This document shows positions 52,216 to 63,045 of a stretch of DNA of 64,000 bases, piece by piece; the first letter of the stretch is position 1; the number at the start of each line of letters is the position of its first letter. The stretch is from Rotaria sp. Silwood1 (taxonomy: Eukaryota > Rotifera > Eurotatoria > Philodinida > Philodinidae). The stretch spans positions 1,743,734 through 1,807,733 of the forward strand of contig CAJNOP010000017.1 in assembly GCA_905250075.1 (NCBI GenBank), in the 5' to 3' direction. The notes under the pieces are model-generated. The model did not search any database, was not told where the DNA came from, and saw nothing but the letters and a program-made list of their open reading frames with translations. Made by a program: the position numbers and the translations under genes.

Positions 52216-54190
52216 TATATTATATTCTAACACAATACCTTCATTAGATGCATGGATGGATGTGAAGTCTGCATGTTGATCTTTTTTTCACACTGACTTG
52301 TATTCTGATCTTAAAGAATTATTGTTTATTTACGTGACACCTTCTATACTCAAAACAACCCCCTTAATGAGACTAAAGCATAAAAAACTGTGCCTTATAA
52401 TTACAAGTTTATAATTTAGCTTTTCCCAGGACCATGGAAAACGTCGAAAAACGACGCCCTAATCTGTCATACCAAATTATGGGAGCAAAATTAGGGAAGA
52501 ATGATGACCGCTTTCCAGCAGTCAAAACATCGCGTAAAACAGTATGAGACGGTTTATGGCGAAATAACATCAAAATTAATGCCGTAATTTGTCACTTTAT
52601 AACTGTTTCAAGCCAGATAAGACGGCGTTTCCGGAGGACAGAATAATCGACTTGAGCATGTGTAATGAAACAGGCAAAGATGTTAAATCAGGAACAGCTG
52701 ATAAAAAAAAAAATATAAGTTGCATCATAGTTCAAAGATAACAACAATATTTATCCCGTAAAAAGGGAGATCCGATGATGTCTAAGTAATGCCGAAGTTT
52801 TTAAAAACCTCAACTTTGATAGTAAAAAATCTTGTGAGAACCTCTAGTTATATTCAAATAGCAGTTGCTGCGATTTCGATAGATAAATAACTTTTCTTAG
52901 AAGACTTCGGAAAAAAAAAGAAATGATGCATGCCTTTGCATCTATTGTATGGCACCTAAGCAAGGAGTTTTTATGAAAAGACGGAATAAGGTTCAGTAAT
53001 GACGAAAAACGATAGTACTAAGAATCACTGATTCCAGTAGATCTTAAACGGCTATTGCAAAATGCCACTGTTTACCTCATTATTTAGGCATTGTCCGATG
53101 TATTTCAAATGGCCATCATAATCGTAGCCGTTTTTCACCGTTTTCATACCCTTTACGATTACGACCCTTTAGAAGCTATTACATTCGATCTGAGATTCGT
53201 CAGAATGTGGTTCAAATTGAGATTCTTCACTGACTTTTCATACTCTCTCAAACTAGATAATGCCTTTGAAAACCAAAAAATTTTTTCGGCAACTGTGCTG
53301 ATCTTGTGAAGCCTCTCTTAACATCTTTTGTACAATACATTAAATTCGTAAATGTGTTGAATATGATTATAAATCTATACAACTTGTGCATACCGAATAG
53401 ATAATTTTCTAGAAAAAATCTCTCACATCTGATTAGAACATTCAAAAATACAAGTTCATTTTTGCAACTAATCTGAAAAATTGCATTAAAAAAAAAACTG
53501 TTTTCGTGGTGATTTATATGTAAGTTATTTCTAACTAGGATAAAATCACGTTTCTATTAACATGACTAAAAGAATGGGTGTTCTTTCAAGCTAAGAATAG
53601 AAGATTTGTTGCATAATTATGCATAGCTGAATTGTGCAACGTTGAGTAATAGAATATATATAATTCACTCGTTTAGCTCATCTATCTAAGACTGCTTTTT
53701 GTAGAGAGTTCACATGAAATTGCTGCTAAAATAACAATAAAACCGAACTAACGTAAGAAATTAAATTCTATTAGTTGAACGGCTATTGCTATCGGCATTT
53801 TTGAATATTTGTAGCCGTTCTCGTCAATGGTTGGTGGGTTTTTTCACTGATTTTAGCTGCCGTCACCACTTCAAAGATGCTAATAGAAATATATTCGGTC
53901 GCTGCCGTCTGCCACTCTGTTGGCTTATACGACGAGTTACGATAGCAAACAGCGGATTCTAGCGCCATCTATGTTTAAAAATGCAAGATTATTTCTTCTT
54001 AATTCTTGATTTTTATATAGATTTTAGTGTGAAAAATTGTTCTAAGAACATTATCGAACAGTAAAATCTACCTATTTTTTATTAACTTAAAACCAACCAT
54101 TCGACATCAATAACGTTTTATTTTTGAATTTTTCTAAATATCACGTCGTTTTTTTTCCATACGTTATTATTGATAGAAAGGAAGAAAGAG
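52216..54190. other. Gene-poor region upstream of SKP1
   Basis: No supportable gene. Two less AT-rich patches (about 52430-52690 and 53800-53965, the latter with TAGCGCCATCTATG) may be older element remnants. The word AACGGCTATTGC recurs at about 53047 and 53777. Confidence 0.4.
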
Positions 54191-54403
54191 TCATTCGCAC
54201 GTCGAGATATTATTGATATGGCCGGCTGGGTCATCATATATGCTTTTGTTGTAACTAAAACCTGTTTCATATAAATATCCAATACTTTTTTTATCATTTT
54301 TCATTTGTATTGAATCATCATTATCGTCATCATTTTTTTTACGCAACGTTATGAAATTTACATTTTCTTCCTTTCTTTTTTCCTTTTTATAGTTTTTGTC
54401 CAT
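54191..54403 (-). CDS. Possible small protein divergent from SKP1
   Basis: A 70-residue open frame starting MDKNYKKEKRKEENVNFIT, with a basic N-terminal half, an Asp run (NDDDNDDS) and a tail SIYDDPAGHINNISTCE. It begins about 105 bases upstream of the SKP1 start on the opposite strand, a plausible divergent-promoter position. Unrecognised. It could be a chance frame or a first exon. Confidence 0.22.
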   Translation of the reverse strand: MDKNYKKEKRKEENVNFITLRKKNDDDNDDSIQMKNDKKSIGYLYETGFSYNKSIYDDPAGHINNISTCE

Positions 54404-54507
54404 GATGTCTTGGATGCCTACACGTTTTCATTCTGATAAGAGAAAAAACAAGTTTATACATGAATCTTATATGCTGTGTTTTTTGTTTTTCAGATCTTTA
54501 AAGAAAC

Positions 54508-55390
54508 ATGGCAACTACTGAAGCACAAGCATCAAAGACAACAGCTAATAATACAGAAAGTGCATCATCAAAAATAATCAAAGTTCAGTCTAATGATGGA
54601 CAAGTATTTGAAATTGATCAAGGTGTAGTCGAACAGTCATCCACTATTAAAACATTATCTGACTGTAAATTTATTGAGTTTTTTTATTTTTATGTTTTTG
54701 AATAGATCCTATTGAGTTACTTTTTTTTAGTAATGGATGTTGGAGATGTCCCAATCCCATTACCTAATGTCAAAGCATCAATTCTTGGTCCGGTTAGTTT
54801 GAAAAAGAAAATTTTATTACTTCAATCCATTCAAAAAGTTTATTTTTTTTCAATAGATTGTTGATTTTTGTAATCATCATAAAAATGATCCAAAACCTGA
54901 ACCACTTGATGACGATGATGATGACGATCCAAATAAAGATATTTATGAACCTAAACGGTAGAAATTATTTTCTTAAAAATAAATTAAAATATAATTGATA
55001 AAATTTCAGTTCGGATGATATTTGTGAATGGGATCAAAATTTTATCAAACAATTTACTGTTCAAGAAGGTACACTCTTTGATATTATTATGGTAAATTTT
55101 TTTAAAGTATACTTCAATCAAAATGAAACTCATTTTTGTTGTGCTCTTAATAGGCAGCTAATTATTTGGGTATAAAAACATTACTTGCTGTTGGTTGTAA
55201 AACAATTGCCAATATGGTTCGTGGTAAATCATCGTCGGAAGTACGAGAAATGTTTAATATTTCATATGATCCACCCGGTGAAGGTTTAAATGCTCCAAAT
55301 GCTATTGAAGGTCAAGCAGGGACAGTTCCAACAACACAAGACGCAAATGCAACTGGTCCATCACCACAACCAGATCCAATGAACCAATAA
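54508..55390 (+). CDS. SKP1: SKP1, SCF ubiquitin ligase adaptor
   Basis: Adaptor linking cullin-1 to F-box proteins. Five exons (54508-54664, 54731-54792, 54857-54957, 55010-55091, 55154-55390) give about 212 residues (human 163). The N-terminus has an extra 20-residue Thr/Ser/Ala-rich lead before [16 protein letters not shown]. The BTB/POZ-like fold follows: [25 protein letters not shown], an Asp run, [20 protein letters not shown] and [11 protein letters not shown], then the Skp1 dimerisation/F-box-binding helices [20 protein letters not shown] and NISYD. The usual last helix ending WCEEK is missing; a Pro/Ala/Gly/Gln-rich tail of about 35 residues takes its place. The securin-like gene begins 369 bases downstream on the same strand. 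Confidence 0.95.
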
Positions 55391-55759
55391 ATATGAAATT
55401 AAGAAAAAACTAAACATAACTATTTTCTTTGTGTGCTTATTCTTAATTATTTTTTTTTATGATAAAGTTTGTCTTGTCTATGGAATAAGAAAACGAATAT
55501 GTGTTCTATTTGTATATATACCCTCAGATTAACTGTTGTCTATCGTCTATAAATGATGTATTGGGTTTATTTGATACATTCATAAGAACTTGAAATATCT
55601 TTGATCTAAATACAACTACAGGATAACATATAAGATGATTTAAAAAATCATGCAGGAAAAAAAGAATGGTCGAATCTGATGGTATGAAGTAAAACTATTG
55701 ATGACCTTTTCATTGTTTTAGATCTGTTTTTTTCAGTTTTAATAAACATACACAAAAAA
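55391..55759. other. SKP1 to securin-like spacer
   Basis: SKP1 3'UTR and the upstream region of the next gene; AT-rich. Nothing else recognised. Confidence 0.5.
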
Positions 55760-58010
55760 ATGACGACGGCAGCACGAACTAAAGAGAATGGTTGTGATTT
55801 TTCTTTTTTTAAAACACCACTTCGTAATCCACTGCGTACACCAAGTGAGTAATTAGTAAAAAACTTTGTACTATGACGAAAATATCGATTATTCAAATAA
55901 AGGTCATCTAGTTCACAAGAAAAACGAGCTGAAGTATCAATATTGTAAAGCACGATCCGAAGAAGAGTGTTGATGTATAGAAATAGACATTCGGATGTTC
56001 ACAGAGATAACAGGCATCCTTCACAATGTCTTTTCTTCATCACAAATCGTGACAGACGCCTAAGCAACGTCTTACTCAGCGCGTGTGGCAAAATTTGTTA
56101 CTATAAGATCTGAGACTGTATATAAATAATGTCTCGTTATATTCTACCAACTACTTTCTTATCGCATTTCTGAGCGATTAAGTAAAAGGATATTGAAGAA
56201 ATCTGTCCGAAATAATAGCCGTTGAGCCCGAAAATTTTGGACTTGATAAGTACTAATCGTTTGAGAAATGTGTAGGATGAGGTTGTTAACGAATAAAAAA
56301 AGCCGGAAAAGAGTATCTCGTATCTTCGGGAAGACTATTCAATTCCAATTAGAAAATTCCATTGAGAGTATCAAAGTACAGTCCGATCGGATCTAAAACT
56401 TTTGAACCTGATGGGCTCTAATTTCAAGCAACAATTTTTCTGTGATTAGTCACAGCAGTTACAACGTGCTTCACGCTTTAATCTTGCACAGATTTCCTTA
56501 ACAGATTTTTGTTTGTTATTCTATACAGGGAAAAGTAAAGTTTGCAGTCTTCAAAGAACGGTAAGCATCGTAACGCTTTCTTCAGCATATTTTTTTTCTA
56601 ATAAAGATAAATCTAATCGATGAAGTTTTGTTTGATTTAAATTTAATGAATTAACAACAGCAAAAAAAACCGATAAGATACAAGTAATCATTAGAGTTAT
56701 TTACTCGTTTATTACAACACCAAAGTTAAACTTTTATGGATATATTTTGCACTGAATATGTATAAAGTGCTGACGATTTGAAATATGAGCAAATTTTTTC
56801 TGCATATTCAGACTATACTTGTGTAGTGGAACTTAAGTTTAAAAAAAGTCAGAAAAATCTATAAAATGTTAAATACACCCAAAGTATTAAATCTCGACAG
56901 TCTCAATATTTATACAAATATTTTCAGTTTTACACGTCATTTAGTTAGAAAAACAATTGTACATGTTTTTTGAAAAATATTGTTTAGTTGCGGTGATAGT
57001 TGATTTATTTGATATGATAGTAACAGAGCCATATATACAGATATAGATTGAAATATTTTGACCATAAGAAAACAACTTCAGTTCTAGACGAAATGAACAT
57101 CATATTCAGAATCTGAGTATTAAGTATACTATTCAATGCACAGTTTTGTGTTGATTTTAAATAAAAAAATTTGCTTAAATTCGAATTGTCGGCACTTTAT
57201 GAACGATCGTTTTTAGAATATTCAAGAGTGTACCGAGATTGTCAGGGTTGTCATAATTATGGGGAGGGAGTATAGTCTTTTTTAGGTATTGGTTAGCAAA
57301 AGGTAAACAATAAAATGTTGGAATTGCGTTAGAAAAAAAACGAAAACTTTCTAGATTGAGTAATCATTTTCGAAGATATTATCCAAGAATCTTATATACA
57401 TATGTTTTAAAATGATTTCAATTCAACTTTAGCACGTAATGGTATGTTACCATCTGCAACATTGAATGACTTAGCTTCATATTCAAATAGTAATAATAAA
57501 CATCTCAAATTCATTGGTACAACAAGTATGAATGATTTACAAATGTGTTCAGAGGCAATAACAACACCTATTCGTTTTAATAAAAATAAATTTACAACAC
57601 CAGTTTCAACGCAACATCGTCGTGCTTTAGGTCTTGTTAATCATAATAGTAATAGAATATGTCGTACGTCATCAATTAATGATCTTTCAGCAAGAAACAC
57701 ATTCAAAGAAATGACTAATAATAATAACGATCAATATGATGAACCATTAGCTCTTCAAACATCAACTTCTATTAATATAAATACTCATCCAGAAGATGAT
57801 CTTCCACATAATATTAATTCTTATCAAGATACATTTGATGATCTTATACTAACTGATGAACGTATTGAATGTATGATTAGAAATCGAACTAATGGTGTAA
57901 ATTTTTTAGATTATTATGGTGGTATAGAAAATACAATTCGATGTCAATCGCCTGTTTGTACTTATCTTAATGTATCTACTTTACTTGACATGGTTGATAT
58001 TCATAATTAA
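55760..58010 (+). CDS. Securin-like protein (KEN box and D-box)
   Basis: Two exons (55760-55844 and 57433-58010), split by a 1588-base intron, give about 220 residues (human securin 202). The start MTTAARTKEN places a KEN box at residues 8-10. A perfect destruction box RRALGLVN (RxxLxxxN) lies at 91-98; human securin has RKALGTVN and a KEN box near residue 9. SP/TP-type phosphosites follow the KEN box (KTPLRNPLRTP). The acidic C-terminal part includes DTFDDLILTDERIECMI, resembling the separase-binding side of securin. Three x-NDL motifs (TLNDLAS, SMNDLQM, SINDLSA) are spaced through the N-terminal half. The protein is otherwise low in predicted structure, as expected. Securins have almost no alignable sequence between phyla, so the name rests on motif order and length. 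Another APC/C substrate is the main alternative. Confidence 0.6.
55845..57432. other. 1.6 kb first intron of the securin-like gene
   Basis: No exon seen. AT-rich with repeat-like fragments (for example about 56330-56440). An internal GGGGAGGGAG patch near 57262. Confidence 0.4.
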
Positions 58011-59029
58011 ATACATTTATTCTGAATAATCAGAACTCTCAATCGGTTTTTGTTCTTGTTTATCTATGCTTTTTTTGTCTCTCTCCCTATCGTTTTCTTA
58101 GTTTCGAATCTAAAAATTAGATGAAAAGAATATTATGTACAGGTGTTTTTACTTGGTCTGTGTATATGTATCTTCCATTCTACTTGTCTATATATTTGTG
58201 TGTGTATGTATGTATCGAAAAAAAACGTATCAAATAAATCAGTCGAAAAAATTTACTTTTTATGGTATGCACATATATTTTCGAACAAAAGTAATAGTGA
58301 CGGAAAATTTGAATCGTTGTTTTTGCCGCTTCATCGCCCTAGGCGCTAGTAACTAGGGCTAAAAGTCACCTACCCTACCCACTACAGACTTTAGTATGTG
58401 GGATTTAAAGTGACTGAAAGATATCAATAACAAGGTTTTGAAGGTTCTAGAACATTCCAGAAGCATTCTTAAAGCTTAGATGACTGTAATACGTTTTTCA
58501 ATATTCTAAATAATGCTGTTTCTGATTTTTGTGCAGATAAACGATTATATTCAACATATCAAAGATGATGTTATGATTTTCCATCACTGTCATATGACTA
58601 AAACAAAAGCATAAACAGATTAAGTTTTAATTTTTGAGAATAATCAATGCCAGTATTACTGAACTCATCGAAATACATAATAGATTGTTAAGATCTACTG
58701 TAGATACAATATGAAAATGATGTAAAAACATAAAAAAGAGCGCCAGTCAAAAAGAAAGAGATCGAAATTTCTGTTTGAAATGTGGAAATGAAAAGGATAT
58801 AGCGTTTGCTGTCAATTGATTATTGTTGAAAAAGATTTATTACCTTTTAGAGGATTTGCATATTTTGTACTTTGTATTAGTATAATGAAACTAATTAACA
58901 CATTTAAATATAACATTTCATCCCAAAGGGATTGCGTTAAAAAGTATCTCTATTAGAGATTATCGTAGAGTCTTTTATAAGCATTAAAAATTATATGTTT
59001 ACATTTTATTAAGAATAAACTACGAAAAT
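58011..59029. other. Spacer between convergent securin-like gene (+) and the Ser/Thr-rich gene (-)
   Basis: No gene. A GC-richer patch at 58325-58385 contains the imperfect palindrome CCCTAGGCGCTAGTAACTAG. Confidence 0.45.
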
Positions 59030-60809
59030 CTATTCAGGTACAAGATAATTGCGATCCAAGTTTCCATTATTACTATGATTAAAATGAACAAGTACTTTAT
59101 TTGTTGGAACGCTTGTTGTTGTGGTTGTGGTTGTTGGTGAACGATGAAAATTTTGTCGATAATTTTGAATAATAGATGATCTATTTTGTTGTTGTTTTCT
59201 GTGTTCAGAATAAATATTAAGTGCAGATCGATTAGAAATAAGTGAAGGTGTTTGTTCAATTATTCCATTTGTTGTACGGTGAATTCGATTAGATGACGAA
59301 TTATCTGCTTGTGTACGTGCACGTGATGATGTATTAGCTGATGTTGGAATATCTAAAACAACATCAAGTGTTTTACTACGTTGTAAAGCACGTTGTGTAT
59401 CGTCAGTTTTTTTTCCATTAACATTTGGTAAATGAGCAGTAGTAGCAGCAGATCCAGTTGCTGATAATTGACGATGTTGTTGTTGATTAGCAAGAGAAAA
59501 AATACGTAATTGAGGATAGATATCCGGATGAGATGGTTTACGAGGCGATGAACGACGTTCAAGAAGTTTTGTATTTGTATTATTATGATCATTAGTTACA
59601 CGTGAAACTGATGTATCAATAAGAAGTTTTTTTACAGAAACTGTTGGATGATCAGATGAAACAATTGATGTTGATTCAGGTACAGGAGGTGGTCGAGAAC
59701 GTGGTGAATGATCTAATTAGATAAGAAAAATTGTGATACGAATAATTATTTTGTATTAAATACCTTTATTTATATTTGAATTATTTTTTGAATCATTGTT
59801 TGGTTTTTCAAGATGTAATTTCGCCTGTGTTAATTCTTGATGATTCTTTTTTATTAATGAATATTTTTGCATTAATTCATTAATCATGGATGGATTACTA
59901 GATTTAATTGTAGGCTTTGTTTCATGATGTGAACTAGCTGATTTTGTATTAATAGATAAATTTTTTGCTGATATTGGTACTTCTATTGTTCCGAAACGAA
60001 GAATTTCTTCACTATGACTTGTTGATATTGATTGACGACCAGTATGTGGACGTGTATGTTGACGGCGAATACTTTTAATTGAAGCAGCACCATCTGATTT
60101 AACTGTTGTAACACTTTTACTTGAGCGTGGTCGCTCTTCAGGTATATCCATAATATAATCTCCATAATGATAAACACGTGGTATAACGATAGGTTCAGAT
60201 TTTTTTGATGATACTTCATCTAATGAGTTTGATTCGATATTAGTTATTGTTGTTGTTGCTGTTATTTTAGCAACACTTGATCGACGACTTTTAATAATAG
60301 GCATTGTTTGAGAATTTTTTTCAATTGTTTTTACATCTGGTGTTGTTGTTCGAGTTGTATGTCCATCATCATCATCAAGACCAGCTTTAGGTAACCAAAT
60401 TTCTAATGAACATTTTTGTTTTAAATTACCATTACGTGTCCATGTTTTTTCATAAGTTATTTTATCAAGTGGTCCATTGTCAAGACTTGATTGAGATTTA
60501 ATTTGTTTAATTGGATATGAAGATGGTGGAGGTGGTTGTGATGGTATATGAGTTGATTTTGATAATGTAGGTGATTGTTTTTCATGAACGGGTTTTGATA
60601 ATACGGATGATTGTTTTTCATGAACTGTTAAATATGGTGTTTCACGTATTGAACGTATTGATTGTCGACTAGCAGACATAGCACGTCCAGTTGAATTAGC
60701 ATATTTTTCAAGTTTAATACGTGCAGCTATTAAACGTTTAAGTGTAGGTGAATTAGCACGTAAGACTTCTATTTTCGGTCGTGCTAATGCTGCTATTTTT
60801 GATGAATTG

Positions 60810-60840
<31 letters not shown>

Positions 60841-61057
60841 GAAATCCAGAAGGTGTTTGAGCAAATTCATATTTAGCCCAACGACTAGCTGCATTTGTGC
60901 GCATTTTTTCAACATCTTTGAGTACTTGTGGATCAGTACGATAGTGTGGAGCAACAGGTAAAACGAGATCAAGTGAAGCAAAACCTATTGAATATAACAT
61001 AAAGTTAAAGTATAAATGAATAGATAAAAACTTGCCTTTCGTACGTTTTGTTGTCAT
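59030..61057 (-). CDS. Uncharacterised Ser/Thr-rich protein with short coiled coil
   Basis: Three exons (61057-61036, 60984-59764, 59712-59030) give about 641 residues. The first intron fits a GC-AG intron (GCAAGT..AATAG, 51 bases). It is a multiple of three and stop-free, so reading through adds 17 hydrophobic residues; splicing is preferred because that insert looks like intron sequence. Visible features: an N-terminal segment VLPVAPHYRTDPQVLKDVEK, a nine-Asn run from an ATT repeat, basic RLIAARIKLEKY, two copies of VHEKQS..LSK near 128-150, a proline stretch, a possibly folded piece ITYEKTWTRNGNLKQKCSLE, and a predicted helix INELMQKYSLIKKNHQELTQ near 375-405. The last 230 residues are Ser/Thr/Arg-rich with a six-Thr run. 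No domain or orthologue recognised. Composition suggests a cytoskeletal or scaffold protein, but that is only a guess. Confidence 0.8.
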
Positions 61058-62439
61058 TTGAATGTTAGCATTATTTGTTTAAATGTTCACATGAAAATCA
61101 TGATGTGATTGAAAGAAATAAACATATGTATGAATGTCGTTTAGATGTTTCTAGCCTGAGGTATGTAAACAAAAAGTATTGCTTTTTTTCTTTTTATTTC
61201 ATAGAGCATATTTCTTTTTCGTTTTGATCATCTTTTATAAATTGTTGTTCTTTTACATTGCTTTAAATATTGTTCACTATTGAAGAAATCACACACATTA
61301 GATGGTACATGTATGTATGTTTGCACATACCATTTAATAATCAGCCACGTGTGTGCATGTGTTCACTGGTTAACATTGAATGATGTACATGAGATTATAT
61401 CGTTTTTACATGTTATTTTGAAAATATAAGTCAAAAAAGGTTCTAATTGTAATTTATTATTTAACTGAAGGTTTTCTTTGTTCGATGCAATTAAGAAAGA
61501 AAATTATCCTCACGAACAAATTTTGGAATTCTTACAATTCAACCAATGGAGAACAAGATTGCAAGGAAAAGAAATGTGAAAATGATTTCAAGACTTTGAT
61601 AAGATTATGAATACATAGAAATTCATGTATTATTTCATTATGGAAAAAAAATATATAATAGCATGATTAATTCAATTGCAAATATATCATTTGATAATAA
61701 TTATATTGTTTGGGTTACTAACTCACACAAAGAATATTATTGTGTATATGATAGCGATCAAAGTAATTCAAAAAGTTTTTAATTTGATAGCATGAAGCCC
61801 TAAAAACGATCTCAATAGTGAAAAGAAATTATTCTGAAATCTTCAAAAAGCAGGATCTTTAGAAAACTAAAATCCTTGTTTATCATCGTCGTAAAAGCAC
61901 AAATAATGAGACAAGGGTAGATAAGGCTATTTTCTAACGAAAAAAAACTTTTCATAAAAACACTACGTGGTGATAACACCTTACTTATAGACTACAACAT
62001 GGTCAGAGTTATTTACTTTCCCTTGACAACGAGTTTTTTTGCGACTACATACCCTTCAGGTTACCTAAGAAATATTGTTTCCTTTTTGAGTGAAATACAA
62101 ATAATGATATGAAGTTCATGACATTCATTTTGAAAATTACTTTGCGAATTTTTCGTTAAGTTATTATGTAAAATAGTTTCATTTTGTTGTGAACATTTAA
62201 TTTTTTCTAAAACCGTATAAACATCAATATTTTATCTAAGCGCGATTGTAGAAAAAACAAAAGGTGAAAGTTATTGAAAATTCTTTTTCCTCATAGCAAT
62301 GATTCCATAATCAAAGAACAAAAGTTTCAACGTAAAATATATTTCAGCAATCAACAATATTGCATGATCTGATTTATTAATTCTTTGTTGTTATATTCGC
62401 TTTAGAACTTAATGGTTGTTCTGCAATTTGCCTAGAAGG
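61058..62439. other. Region upstream of the Ser/Thr-rich gene
   Basis: No gene recognised; AT-rich. Confidence 0.45.
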
Positions 62440-63045
62440 AAGTCTCCTGAGCTGCGCCCTTTCGATATGCATGATATTTTACCTAGAGATGCTACATAGT
62501 TTTCTAATAAAAACTGTAGAAGAGTTTGAATCCCTATTGGGATTTTACTAAACTATCGAATTTTTTATATGTCTATTTTCTAGAGATCCCAGATTTTGGA
62601 AAACTTGTATTTTCGACTTTTGATCTGATACTTTGTGCATATAGAGAACTGAATTCTACTAATTTGCATAAGAAATTCAGAGATCAATAAAAAAAAGTAT
62701 CTTCGATACATAAACCTTTCCGAAAATGCATCTTGTATACAGTAAACATGGAAAAGCATCATATCTCGAAGAGACTTTGTTCAAAAATGTCGAGTAGTTT
62801 TAATGAAAGCTGGTCCAGTTGAGTTTTCTGTATGAGCAAAGTTTCAGATCGAAATTCGACAATACGAGTTTTCAGAAAACATATAATCTCGAGAAAATAG
62901 ACATATTAAAAATTCGATAGCTTTGTCAAACGTCAACAGGAATCCAAATCTTTTTAAAATTTTTATTAAAACACTATGTAGTATTTATAGGCAAATAACC
63001 CATGAAATCGAAAGAGGACAGTTGAAGACGTTTCCTCGCTAGGTC
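62440..63045. mobile_element. Near-complete palindromic foldback element (about 600 bp)
   Basis: The arms are inverted copies along almost their whole length. Left GTCTATTTTCTAGAGAT (62571-62587) pairs with ATCTCGAGAAAATAGAC (62886-62902). Left AACTATCGAATTTTT pairs with AAAAATTCGATAGCTTTG. Left GATGCTACATAGTTTTCTAA pairs with AAAACACTATGTAGTATTTA. The right end is GTTGAAGACGTTTCCTCGC, shared with the intron-borne elements. The centre lies near 62735. No coding capacity. Confidence 0.8.

Noticed and set aside
59020-59592. Alternative-frame open frames rich in His/Gln/Leu/Ile on the minus strand
   Set aside because: They are out-of-frame shadows of exon 3 of the Ser/Thr-rich gene.
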